From Kitasatospora sp. NBC_01250 (GTDB lineage: Bacteria > Actinomycetota > Actinomycetes > Streptomycetales > Streptomycetaceae), in contig NZ_CP108476.1 of the NCBI RefSeq assembly GCF_036226465.1, positions 5,704,001-5,768,000 of the forward strand: a DNA stretch of 64,000 bases, in the 5' to 3' direction. Below the pieces are notes generated by a model. The model was not told where the DNA came from and ran no database searches. It was given only the letters and a program-made list of their open reading frames with translations. The stretch's first letter is position 1, and every line of letters starts with the position of its first letter. The translations under genes and the position numbers were made by a program. This document shows positions 18,749 to 28,743 of this stretch, one piece after another.

Positions 18749-19615
18749 ATGGCGGACGCGTCGTTCGGTGCGTCGGCGGGTGCGCCGACGGGCCCGGTCC
18801 CGGCGGCATCGCCGGCCCCCGCGGCACCGGCGCGGGCATGGGCGGCGGGCCGCCCGGGCGGCCGCCGGCTGCCCGTCGCGCCGCTGGCCTGCCTGCGGTT
18901 CGGGCTGCGCGAGGTTCCGCTGCAGTGGGTGCTGGAACGGCTGCCCACCCCGCGGCGCAACCCCTTCGCCGTCGGCTACCTGGTGGTGCTGGCCGGCACC
19001 ACCGTCTTCGCCCAGGCGGCCAGCCCGGACCTGGTGCACCAGTTGCAGACCATGTCCAGCACCGACGGCCACCACCTGCTGCACACCCCCCTGCGCTCGC
19101 TGCTGATGAGCGGCCTCTGGGTGGCCGGGCCGGCCTGGATGCCCTATCTGTGGGCCTTCGCCTTCACCGTCGCCCCGCTGGAGCGGCGGGTCGGCTCGCT
19201 GCGCGCGGCCGGGGTCTTCGCCGCCGGGCACGTGGTCGGCACCCTGCTCTCCCAGCTGGTGGTGGCGATCGCGGTGGCCACCGGCAAGGTCGGGCCGAGC
19301 ATGCTGGACGAGCTGGACATCGGCGTCAGCTACGGCGTGCTGGCCAGCCTGGGCGCGATGGCCGGGTTGCTGCCGCCGCGCGGGCGCTACCTGGCGGTGG
19401 CCGGGGCGCTGCTGCTGGTCGGCCACCAGGTCCTCTCCAGCCCCGACCTGGTCACCGGGATCGGGCATCCGACCGCGCTGCTGGTCGGGATGGCGCTCGG
19501 GGGCGTGCTGCGCCGCACACCGCCGCCGCGTTCCGGCGGCGGGCGCGGCGGGATGGCGCGCTGGCTGTCGCGCTGGGCGCCGCGCCGGCTCGCGCTGCCC
19601 GACCAGTCGGCCTGA
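18749..19615 (+). CDS. Rhomboid-fold integral membrane protein, 288 aa
   Basis: Has an Ala/Pro-rich N-terminal tail (about 1-50), then about six hydrophobic segments (NPFAVGYLVVLAGTTVFAQA, LLMSGLWVAGPAWMPYLWAF, AAGVFAAGHVVGTLLSQLVV, VLASLGAMAGLLPPRGRYLA, PTALLVGMALGGVLRR). The order and the GHVVGTLLSQ segment resemble rhomboid-like membrane proteins, but the catalytic GxSG serine is not evident (GVSYGVLASLG may mark its place), so proteolysis is uncertain. ATG at 18749 follows GGAGG. Confidence 0.7.
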   Translation: MADASFGASAGAPTGPVPAASPAPAAPARAWAAGRPGGRRLPVAPLACLRFGLREVPLQWVLERLPTPRRNPFAVGYLVVLAGTTVFAQAASPDLVHQLQTMSSTDGHHLLHTPLRSLLMSGLWVAGPAWMPYLWAFAFTVAPLERRVGSLRAAGVFAAGHVVGTLLSQLVVAIAVATGKVGPSMLDELDIGVSYGVLASLGAMAGLLPPRGRYLAVAGALLLVGHQVLSSPDLVTGIGHPTALLVGMALGGVLRRTPPPRSGGGRGGMARWLSRWAPRRLALPDQSA

Positions 19616-19713
19616 CCGACCGGTCGGCGCCGCACCTTCCCGGTCTTCTTCCCCCGATCTTCCTTCATCGCTCAGAGCGAACAAAGTCCCGGGAACATCC
19701 AGCTCTCCCGAAG

Positions 19714-19734
19714 CCTTAGTCATGTCGACTCAAG
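19714..19734 (+). promoter_or_regulatory. HAIR-like HspR operator upstream of lon
   Basis: CCTTAGT-N7-ACTCAAG lies 22 bases before the lon ATG. The right half matches the HAIR consensus (CTTGAGT-N7-ACTCAAG) exactly, and the left half matches five of seven. HspR repression of lon is established in Streptomyces, so heat-shock control is likely. Confidence 0.75.
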
Positions 19735-19755
19735 TTCACTGACTGGGGAGAGATC

Positions 19756-22164
<2,409 letters not shown>

Positions 22165-22177
22165 CGGCGGGCGGCCC

Positions 22178-22223
22178 GCGGTCCGACCCCCGGCGCCGTT
22201 GTCGGCGCCGGGGGTCGGACCGC
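22178..22223 (+). terminator. lon terminator
   Basis: A 21-bp perfect stem (22178-22198 against 22203-22223) with a four-base loop begins 14 bases after the lon stop. Confidence 0.88.
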
Positions 22224-22313
22224 AGTGCCGCAGCGCAGCGACGCGGCCCCGCAGGGTCGCGGGAATGGGGAGTCGGGTGACAGGCGGCCCGGTAGTCATG
22301 CGACACTGCGCCA

Positions 22314-22838
22314 ATGCCGTCGCCTACACAGAAAGCCCTGGCCAAGGTGCCTGGGCCGCTGCGCCCCTTCCTGGTGCAGCACCGAAGTCTGGTGAAGTTC
22401 CTAGTGGTGGGCGGGACGTGTTTCCTGCTGACGCTGGTGATCAACTACGGGCTCAGGTTCACCGTTTGCCAGAACAAGCCGCTCGTCGCACTGACCGTCG
22501 CCAACGCGATCGCCACGGTGGCTTCGTACCTGCTGAACCGGCAGTGGTCGTTCCGCTCGGAGGGCAGCCACAAGGAGGCCATCCCGTTCTTCGTGGTCAG
22601 TGCGGTCGCGGTCGGGGTCAACGACCTGCCGCAGGCCATCAGCCACTACGTGCTCAACCTGCGCACGCCGCACGTGACCCACTTCACCGCCGAGGTCTCC
22701 GACTTCCTGAGCGGCATGATCATCGGCACCCTGGTGGCGATGGCCTTCCGCTACTGGGCGATGAAGCGGTTCGTCTTCACCACCACCCGCAGCTCAGCGG
22801 TCTCCGAGTCCGCCGAGTCGTCCACGCCGGTGCACTGA
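22314..22838 (+). CDS. GtrA-family membrane protein, 174 aa
   Basis: Four hydrophobic segments in the GtrA pattern: SLVKFLVVGGTCFLLTLVIN, ALTVANAIATVASYLLNRQW, PFFVVSAVAVGVNDLPQAIS, and DFLSGMIIGTLVAMAFRYWA; NRQWSFRSEG is the family hallmark. GtrA proteins are thought to move polyprenyl-linked sugars or join cell-wall glycan assembly. ATG at 22314; no strong ribosome site is seen. Confidence 0.88.
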   Translation: MPSPTQKALAKVPGPLRPFLVQHRSLVKFLVVGGTCFLLTLVINYGLRFTVCQNKPLVALTVANAIATVASYLLNRQWSFRSEGSHKEAIPFFVVSAVAVGVNDLPQAISHYVLNLRTPHVTHFTAEVSDFLSGMIIGTLVAMAFRYWAMKRFVFTTTRSSAVSESAESSTPVH

Positions 22839-22845
22839 CCCGGGC

Positions 22846-23904
22846 TCACCCGGCGGTCGTCGTTCCCGGCTCCGACGGGGCGGTCATCTCCCGGCCGCCC
22901 CGGGGCCTGGTGCTCACCGCGACCAGTGTCACCGCCATCCCCAGCACCGCCCAGGCGGCCAGGACCAGCAGCGGGACGGTGAGATTGGTGGCGCCGAAGT
23001 AGGCGATCGACCTGGTCGCGTCGGTGCCCGCGCCGTTCGGCAGCCAGGCGCCGATCGCCCGCCAGAACGGCGGCATCAGCGGCGGCGGGTAGACCCCGCC
23101 GGCGCTCGGGTTGCCGAGCACCACGAAGAGCAGCACGGCCAGCCCGATGCCCACCAGGTCGAAGAGGCACTCCAGGGCCATCGTGACGGTCCCCACCGCG
23201 AAGACCACCAGGCTGCCCACGCCCCAGAGTCCCGCGGTGCTGCCGGGCAGCGCGTTCAGGATCGGCCCCACGATCAGCGCGCCGCCGAGCCCGGCCGCGA
23301 TCGAGTACAGCGCCAGCACCCCGGTGCGGATCAGCGCGCGGTCACGGTTGGCGGGCCGGGAGCCGGCGCTGATGCCCAGGATCGAGGCGACCAGGTAGCC
23401 GCCCACGCACCAGCCGATCACCAGGTAGAACGAGGTCAGCCCGTTGGCGTCGCCCGGCGGCAGCGGGATCACGTCCTTGGTCTGCACGGTGCGGCCCTGG
23501 TGCTGCTCCAGCTGCGTGACGATGCTCTGGGCGGCGGTGGCGGCCGACTTGCCGCGGGCACCGGCCACCAGCAGGGTGTCCTGGCTGCCGGAGGGGTCGA
23601 CGATCAGGGCCGCGTAGAGCTTCTGGTCCTTGATCCGGGCGACCGCGGTGGCCTCGTCGGCCACCGCAGTGGCGCGCACCGCCTCGCCCGGCACCTGGTC
23701 GAGCGCGCCGACCACCTGTGCCTGCTGCTGCGCCGGGGCCACCACGCCGATCGACAGGTGGTGCGGTTTCGGCTCGTGCAGCGCGCCGACGTACGAGGTG
23801 ATGAAGGCGAGCTGGAGCAGCAGCACCGCGACCACCAGCAGTGCTGAGCGTCCGCTGACGGCGTCCTTGAGTTCCTTGACGAAGCCCTGGCTCTGGTGGG
23901 ACAT
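22846..23904 (-). CDS. DUF3533/ABC-2-like multi-pass membrane protein, 352 aa
   Basis: Topology: short cytoplasmic N-terminus, one membrane helix (ALLVVAVLLLQLAFITSYVG), a roughly 150-residue extracytoplasmic domain, then five hydrophobic segments (FYLVIGWCVGGYLVASILGI, TGVLALYSIAAGLGGALIVG, GVGSLVVFAVGTVTMALECL, LVGIGLAVLLFVVLGNPSAG, LLVLAAWAVLGMAVTLVAVS). This is the YhgE/DUF3533 arrangement. ATG at 23904 follows GGAG. It diverges from a MarR gene across a 25-base dyad, so it is probably controlled by that MarR, as with many drug-efflux-associated proteins. Function is unknown. Confidence 0.75.
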   Translation of the reverse strand: MSHQSQGFVKELKDAVSGRSALLVVAVLLLQLAFITSYVGALHEPKPHHLSIGVVAPAQQQAQVVGALDQVPGEAVRATAVADEATAVARIKDQKLYAALIVDPSGSQDTLLVAGARGKSAATAAQSIVTQLEQHQGRTVQTKDVIPLPPGDANGLTSFYLVIGWCVGGYLVASILGISAGSRPANRDRALIRTGVLALYSIAAGLGGALIVGPILNALPGSTAGLWGVGSLVVFAVGTVTMALECLFDLVGIGLAVLLFVVLGNPSAGGVYPPPLMPPFWRAIGAWLPNGAGTDATRSIAYFGATNLTVPLLVLAAWAVLGMAVTLVAVSTRPRGGREMTAPSEPGTTTAG

Positions 23905-23948
23905 CAACTCTCCTCGATCGGCGGTGCGATGGGCGGAGAAAAACGGAC

Positions 23949-23973
23949 CTTGCAGATAATTCATATCATCAAG
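23949..23973. promoter_or_regulatory. 25-base dyad operator between DUF3533 and MarR genes
   Basis: CTTG-N2-GATA-N5-TATC-N2-CAAG is an interrupted perfect dyad in an AT-rich island between the divergent genes. A MarR dimer is the obvious candidate to bind it. Confidence 0.55.
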
Positions 23974-24062
23974 CACTTTCCCGGCGATCCCTACCGCGCC
24001 GGGCTGATGGATACTGATCACGCGCCGGCGACCGGTGCCGCGCGGACGAGCGACGGGTTGGC

Positions 24063-24548
24063 GTGGACGAGCAACTGACGAACGGTGAGGTCGGCGCGGT
24101 CTACCGCGCGGTGGAGCGCGAGGTCGCGGTGATGTTCCGCCGGGGGCGGGCCCGTTCGGCCGAGATGTCCCGACTGGTGCACCCCAAGCTGGAGGGGCTG
24201 GCCTACAGCCTGCTGGCCCACCTCGCCGAGGCCGGGCAGGTGCGGGTGACCGACGTCGGCGCGCACTTCGGGGTCGGCAAGGCGACGATCAGCCGGCAGA
24301 TCAAGGCGCTGGAGGAGCTGGGCCTGGTGGCCCGCGAGTCGGACCCGCTGGACGGCCGGGTCTCGCTGGTCTCGCTCACCGAGGACGGCGCCCGTCGCTA
24401 CCTGCGCGCCCACGAGTACCGGATCACCACGTTCCGCGCGATGCTCGCCGACTGGGAGCCCGCCGAGCTGCGGCAGTTCGCCCGGCTGCTGGCCCGGTTC
24501 AACGACACGGTGGCCGGTGCCGGCCGGTACGAGGAGCCGTTGGAGTAG
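24063..24548 (+). CDS. MarR-family transcriptional regulator, 161 aa
   Basis: Winged helix with SLLAHLAEAGQVRVTDVGAH, recognition helix GVGKATISRQIKALEELGLV, and wing ARESDPLDGRVSLVSLTEDG, flanked by dimerisation helices. GTG at 24063 with no clear ribosome site, so leaderless or weak translation. Between the divergent DUF3533 gene and the co-directional MFS gene; both flanks carry palindromes it could bind. Expected to be a repressor released by a small, probably toxic, ligand. Confidence 0.9.
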   Translation: MDEQLTNGEVGAVYRAVEREVAVMFRRGRARSAEMSRLVHPKLEGLAYSLLAHLAEAGQVRVTDVGAHFGVGKATISRQIKALEELGLVARESDPLDGRVSLVSLTEDGARRYLRAHEYRITTFRAMLADWEPAELRQFARLLARFNDTVAGAGRYEEPLE

Positions 24549-24613
24549 CCGCCCGGTCCGCCGGGTTGCGAGGGCCGTCCGCCGTGACGGGGGTCCGGTG
24601 CGGCCGCGAAAAG

Positions 24614-24657
24614 GTTGCCCTGGTCAACTATCCTGGCCTATGGTTGCCCTAGGCAAC
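24614..24657 (+). promoter_or_regulatory. Tandem palindromic operators before the MFS exporter
   Basis: GTTGCCCTGGTCAAC (24614-24628) and GTTGCCCTAGGCAAC (24643-24657) are two copies of a GTTGCC-N3-GGCAAC palindrome, the second perfect, with start points 29 bases apart and so on one helix face or nearly so. They overlap the presumed promoter, ending 17 bases before the MFS start. Confidence 0.7.
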
Positions 24658-24674
24658 GATTTCTAAGGACCCCC

Positions 24675-26279
24675 ATGACCAGCAGCCAGCCGGCCCACCG
24701 CCGTCACCACGGCGCGGCCGACTCCGACCGCCCGATGACGCACCGCGAGATTCTCGAAGCGCTCTCCGGGCTGCTGCTCGGCCTCTTCGTGGCGGTCCTC
24801 TCCTCGACCATCGTCTCCAACGCGCTGCCGACCATCCTCAACGACCTGCACGGCGGGGAGTCCGCCTACACCTGGGTGATCACCGCGGCACTGCTCTCGC
24901 TCACCGCCTCCACCCCGATCTGGGGCAAGCTCTCCGACCTGGTGAGCAAGAAGCTGCTGGTCCAGCTGGCGCTGGTGATCTACATCGTCTCCTCCACCCT
25001 GGCCGGTCTCTCGCAGAACACCAGCGAGCTGATCGCCTGCCGGGTGCTCCAGGGGCTGGGCGCGGGCGGGGTGGTGGCGCTCGGCCAGATCTGCCTGGCG
25101 GCGATGGTCCCGCCGCGCGAACGCGGGCGCTACAGCGGTTACTTCGGCGCCGTCTTCGCGCTGGCCACGATCGGCGGACCGCTGATCGGCGGGGTCATCG
25201 TGGACACCGGCTGGCTGGGCTGGCGCTGGTGCTTCTACGTCGGCATCCCGTTCTCGGTGATCGCCATCATCGTGCTCCAGCGCACCCTGCACCTGCCGGT
25301 GGTGAAGCGGAAGGCGAAGATCGACTACCTGGGCGCGCTGCTGATCGCCGGTGCGGTCAGCCTGCTGATGGTCTGGGTCACGCTGGCCGGCAAGAACTAC
25401 GCCTGGGGCTCCTGGCAGACCGTGGCGATGGTCGGCGGCGGGCTGCTGCTCGTCGTGCTCTTCGTCCTGACCGAGCGCCGGGCGGCCGAGCCGATCATGC
25501 CGCTCACCCTGTTCCGTCACCGCACGGTGAGCCTGGCCGCGGTGGCCAGCACCTTCGTGGGCATCGGGATGTACGGCGCCACCACCTTCCTGAGCCAGTA
25601 CTTCCAGCTGGCCAAGGAGAAGACGCCGACCATGGCCGGCATCATGACGCTGCCGATGATCCTGGGCCTGGCCGTCTCCTCGGCCGTCGCCGGGCGGCTG
25701 ATCACCAAGTACGGCAAGTGGAAGCGCTACCTGGTGGCCGGCACCTTCCTGCTCGCGCTCGGCTTCCTGCTGCTCGGCACCGCCCGGGCCGACACGGGCT
25801 ACGGCCTGCTCTCGCTCTACATGGCGGCCACCGGCGTGGGCCTCGGCCTGACCTCGCAGAACCTGGTACTGGCGGTGCAGAACACGGTCACGGCCAAGGA
25901 GTTGGGCACAGCCAGCTCGACCGTCACCTTCTTCCGCACCATGGGTGGCGCGATGGGCGTCTCGGCGCTCGGCGCACTGCTCGGCACCCGGGTGACCCAC
26001 TACCTGACCCAGAACCTGACCGCCGCGCACATCCCGCCGGCCGGCGCCGCCGCGCTGGGCGGCGGCGACCTGCCGGACCTGCACACGCTGCCCGCACCGC
26101 TGGTCCCGCTGGTCACCGATGCCTTCGGGCACGGGGTGGGCACCGTCTTCCTGGTGGCCTCGCCGTTCGCGGCGGTGGCCTTCCTGGTGGTGCTGCTGAT
26201 CCGCGAGGTGCCGCTGCGCACGGCCTCGGCCGCCGCACCCGCACCCGCGCCGGCCGAGGCGGTCAGCGAGCCGGCGTGA
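24675..26279 (+). CDS. MFS drug exporter, DHA2-like (14-helix) family, 534 aa
   Basis: Motif A-like SDLVSKKLLVQLALVIYIVS, motif C-type GPLIGGVIVDTGWLGWRWCF, and TMS1 with LSSTIVSNALPTIL place it with DHA2 multidrug exporters of the EmrB/Mdr type. Fourteen hydrophobic segments can be counted. ATG at 24675 follows AAGGAC. Directly downstream of the MarR gene and behind two palindromes. Exported compound unknown. Its last 17 bases overlap the convergent small membrane gene. Confidence 0.9.
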   Translation: MTSSQPAHRRHHGAADSDRPMTHREILEALSGLLLGLFVAVLSSTIVSNALPTILNDLHGGESAYTWVITAALLSLTASTPIWGKLSDLVSKKLLVQLALVIYIVSSTLAGLSQNTSELIACRVLQGLGAGGVVALGQICLAAMVPPRERGRYSGYFGAVFALATIGGPLIGGVIVDTGWLGWRWCFYVGIPFSVIAIIVLQRTLHLPVVKRKAKIDYLGALLIAGAVSLLMVWVTLAGKNYAWGSWQTVAMVGGGLLLVVLFVLTERRAAEPIMPLTLFRHRTVSLAAVASTFVGIGMYGATTFLSQYFQLAKEKTPTMAGIMTLPMILGLAVSSAVAGRLITKYGKWKRYLVAGTFLLALGFLLLGTARADTGYGLLSLYMAATGVGLGLTSQNLVLAVQNTVTAKELGTASSTVTFFRTMGGAMGVSALGALLGTRVTHYLTQNLTAAHIPPAGAAALGGGDLPDLHTLPAPLVPLVTDAFGHGVGTVFLVASPFAAVAFLVVLLIREVPLRTASAAAPAPAPAEAVSEPA

Positions 26280-26736
26280 CCGGCGTGACCGGCGTGGCTG
26301 GCAGGGCCGGGACGGCCGGGGTGGCCGGGGCGGCGAGTCCGGCGCAGTAGGTCGGCCGGTGACCGCTGTCGTGCGCGGCGCTGTTCAGCACCAGCGCCTG
26401 GACCAGCAGCGGGACCAGCAGGACCGTCAGCACCAGCCAGCCCACCGGGTGCGTGCGCCTGGTCAGCAGCCCGCGGAGCAGCCAGAGGACGGCGCCCAGC
26501 GAGGCCAGTGCCCCGGCCCAGGCCAGCGCGAGCCCGTAGCCGGGGATCCCGTTGCTGTCGTGGCACTTGCTCATGACCTCGCGCACGAAGTGCGAGTCGG
26601 CCCACATCGCCAGGGCGCTGGCCGGGATCCCGGAGGCCGCCACCAGCAGTGGGTAGCCGATGCCGAGCAGCGGCGGGTGGCTGCGGTGCGCCGTGGTCGG
26701 CGGTGCGACCGGCACCGCAGTGGCGTAGTTGTTCAT
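26263..26736 (-). CDS. Small integral membrane protein, unknown, 157 aa
   Basis: Three to four hydrophobic segments (PPLLGIGYPLLVAASGIPAS, YGLALAWAGALASLGAVLWL, PVGWLVLTVLLVPLLVQALV) and a C-terminal Thr/Pro-rich tail ending PATPVTPVTPAR. I do not recognise a family. Its stop overlaps the convergent MFS gene by 17 bases. Codon usage is normal for the window, which supports a real gene. Confidence 0.6.
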   Translation of the reverse strand: MNNYATAVPVAPPTTAHRSHPPLLGIGYPLLVAASGIPASALAMWADSHFVREVMSKCHDSNGIPGYGLALAWAGALASLGAVLWLLRGLLTRRTHPVGWLVLTVLLVPLLVQALVLNSAAHDSGHRPTYCAGLAAPATPAVPALPATPVTPVTPAR

Positions 26737-26813
26737 GATCCCCCTTGGTCGGCGCCCATCCTAGGCAGTGCCACACGGCCGGTTCGCGCAGGTCGCGCGC
26801 GGGGGAGCGGGTA

Positions 26814-26856
26814 CGAGGAAGGCCGCGAGCTGCCCAGCAGCTCGCGGCCTTCCTCG
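26814..26856 (-). terminator. Terminator after the phosphate transporter operon
   Basis: A 20-bp perfect stem (26814-26833 against 26837-26856; arm CGAGGAAGGCCGCGAGCTGC) with a CCA loop, 23 bases after the 80-residue protein stop. Confidence 0.88.
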
Positions 26857-26878
26857 TCCTGCGGGTGTCTCGGGGTCG

Positions 26879-27121
26879 TCAGCTCGCGATGAGCGTCAGG
26901 CCGTAGCCCACCGCGGCGGCGCAGGCGGCGAAGCAGACGCCGGCCGCGGCCAGCGCCACGGTGCCGCTGCCGCCGCCCGGGGCACTGGCCTTGGCAGCCT
27001 CGACGGCGGCCTCACGACGGGACAGGGCCAGGATGCCGAGGGCGAAGGCGCTCACCACGGCGACGGTGACCAGGAAGCTGACGCCCGCGGTGTCGGCCAG
27101 GGCGCTCCAGTTGATGTGCAT
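26879..27121 (-). CDS. Small two-helix membrane protein cotranscribed with Pit, 80 aa
   Basis: Two hydrophobic helices (AGVSFLVTVAVVSAFALGIL and TVALAAAGVCFAACAAAVGY) joined by a short charged loop (SRREAAVEAAK). It starts 10 bases after the Pit stop, so the two are cotranscribed. Small membrane partners beside pit genes are known in Streptomyces. An accessory role in transport is inferred only. Confidence 0.7.
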   Translation of the reverse strand: MHINWSALADTAGVSFLVTVAVVSAFALGILALSRREAAVEAAKASAPGGGSGTVALAAAGVCFAACAAAVGYGLTLIAS

Positions 27122-27131
27122 GGCGAGCCCC

Positions 27132-28397
27132 TCAGGCGGCGACGGTGGCGGTGGGCGGGGTGGTGGGCGTGGCCGGCGGCGTCACCGGGGTGACGGTGAT
27201 GCCGGGCGGCGTCACCACGGCCACGTCGGACAGTTCCGGCGAGAGCTCGGCGACGACCGGGAGCTCGGTGCCCTCGGTGCGCGCGCCCTCCTGCGGCAGC
27301 TCGTTGACGTTGCTCGCGGTCACCGGCTGGCGGCGCGAGAGCATCCACATCGCGCCCGAGCCGGCCACCAGCGCGGCGCCGACCAGCACGACGCCCCAGG
27401 TGCCCTGGACGGCGACGTAGGCGGCCGCACCGGCCACCACGGCGGCGGCGGGCAGGGTCAGCGCCCAGGTGTAGACCATGCGGCGGGCCATGCTCCAGTG
27501 CACCTGGGCCTTGGGGCCGCCCAGGCCCGCGCCCATGATGCCGCCGGAGACCACCTGGGTGGTGGACAGGCCGTAACCCATGTGCGAGGAGGTCAGGATC
27601 ACCGCGGTGGTCGCGCTCTCGGCGGCGAAGCCCTGCGGCGCCTGGACGTCGGTCAGGCCCTTGCCCATGCTGCGGATGATCCGCCAGCCACCGCTGTAGG
27701 TGCCCAGCGCGATGGCCAGACCGGCGCTGGCGATGACCCAGGTGGGCGGCAGCGCGTGCTTGGGCAGCGCGCCGACCGAGACCAGGGTCAGGGTGATGAT
27801 GCCCATCGTCTTCTGGGCGTCGTTGGTGCCGTGGGCCAGCGAGACCAGCGAGGCGGAGAAGATCTGGCCGGTCTTGAAGCCCTTGGTGGTGGTCTTCTCG
27901 TTGCCGCGCCTGGTGATGAGGTAGGCCATCTTGGTGGCGCCCCAGGCGGCCGCGCCGGCCACGATCGGGGAGGCGACGGCCGGGATGAGGATCTTGGTGA
28001 CCACGGTGCTGAAGTTCACGCCGTCGAGGCCGACTCCGACGACAGTGGCGCCGATCAGACCGCCGTACAGCGCGTGCGAGGAGCTGGAGGGCAGGCCGCG
28101 CAGCCAGGTCAGCAGGTTCCAGAGGATCGCACCGACCAGCGCGGCGAAGATCACCGCCGGGTGGATGCCGGCCTTCTCGTTGACGATGCCGCCGGAGATG
28201 GTGCTTGCCACCTTCACGGACAGGAAGGCACCGGCGAAGTTGAGGACCGCCGAGATGGTGACGGCGATCTTGGGACGCAGCGCGCCGGTGGCGATGGAGG
28301 TGGCCATCGCGTTGGCGGTGTCGTGGAAGCCGTTCGTGAAGTCGAAGGCCAGGGCCGTGACGATCACTACCGCCACCAGGAACGTGATGTGTTCCAT
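27132..28397 (-). CDS. pit: Low-affinity inorganic phosphate transporter (Pit family), 421 aa
   Basis: Two PD001131-type signatures mark the family: FDFTNGFHDTANAMATSIAT near the N-terminus and SLAHGTNDAQKTMGIITLTL in the middle. About ten hydrophobic segments are present, and the C-terminal tail is Pro/Thr-rich. ATG at 28397 is preferred to an upstream TTG at 28403; no clear ribosome site is present. Pit proteins co-transport metal-phosphate with protons. A PHO box about 70 bases upstream predicts PhoP control, as reported for pitH2 of S. coelicolor. Confidence 0.93.
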   Translation of the reverse strand: MEHITFLVAVVIVTALAFDFTNGFHDTANAMATSIATGALRPKIAVTISAVLNFAGAFLSVKVASTISGGIVNEKAGIHPAVIFAALVGAILWNLLTWLRGLPSSSSHALYGGLIGATVVGVGLDGVNFSTVVTKILIPAVASPIVAGAAAWGATKMAYLITRRGNEKTTTKGFKTGQIFSASLVSLAHGTNDAQKTMGIITLTLVSVGALPKHALPPTWVIASAGLAIALGTYSGGWRIIRSMGKGLTDVQAPQGFAAESATTAVILTSSHMGYGLSTTQVVSGGIMGAGLGGPKAQVHWSMARRMVYTWALTLPAAAVVAGAAAYVAVQGTWGVVLVGAALVAGSGAMWMLSRRQPVTASNVNELPQEGARTEGTELPVVAELSPELSDVAVVTPPGITVTPVTPPATPTTPPTATVAA

Positions 28398-28743
28398 TAC
28401 CAAACAATCGTCGTAGTAGTCGGACTGTGGTTTCTGCTGCCGTGTTCAGCGCGACCGTAGGGATGGCGGGTGAACGGAAGGTTAACTGGGCTGGGACTCC
28501 GGGCTCCGTTTCCTTCCTGCACCTTACAAAGAGGAGTCTGTCAGGTGTCTGGCCTGGTCTTATGCGAACAACGTCCGGTTTGCTGCCGGATTGCTGAGAT
28601 CTGTGTCACGGCCCGGCGGTGCCGAGAATTCATCCACGGGTACGGACGCTCCCTGCCGCAGCCGGTCCTTGGCATGGCAGGATCGGTCGGGGTTCGCCGT
28701 CGGCGGGCCGTGGGGTGTCACCGGACGTTGGGGAGGCGGGCCG
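28398..28743. other. 346-base divergent region: pit promoter side and NlpC/P60 leader
   Basis: Holds the PHO box at 28469-28486 and a small hairpin TCCGG/CCGGA near 28571-28588. A c-di-AMP riboswitch was looked for, since Streptomyces wall hydrolase genes often carry one, but its conserved cores could not be found. No gene is called. Confidence 0.45.
28469..28486 (-). promoter_or_regulatory. PHO box (PhoP operator) upstream of pit
   Basis: On the minus strand GTTAACC (28486-28480), four bases, GTTCACC (28475-28469): two direct-repeat units in exact 11-base register, the second identical to the PHO-box core. Located about 70-90 bases before the pit ATG. Confidence 0.7.

Noticed and set aside
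28544-28640. Cys-rich short frame beginning VSGLVLCEQRPVCC
   Set aside because: No ribosome site, no stop at a small-protein size, and a rare TTA codon; probably untranslated leader.
28500-28743. c-di-AMP (ydaO) riboswitch before the NlpC/P60 gene
   Set aside because: Expected from other Streptomyces wall hydrolase genes, but the conserved cores such as GGGGTGAATC and CCGAACCCGTCAGC were not found.
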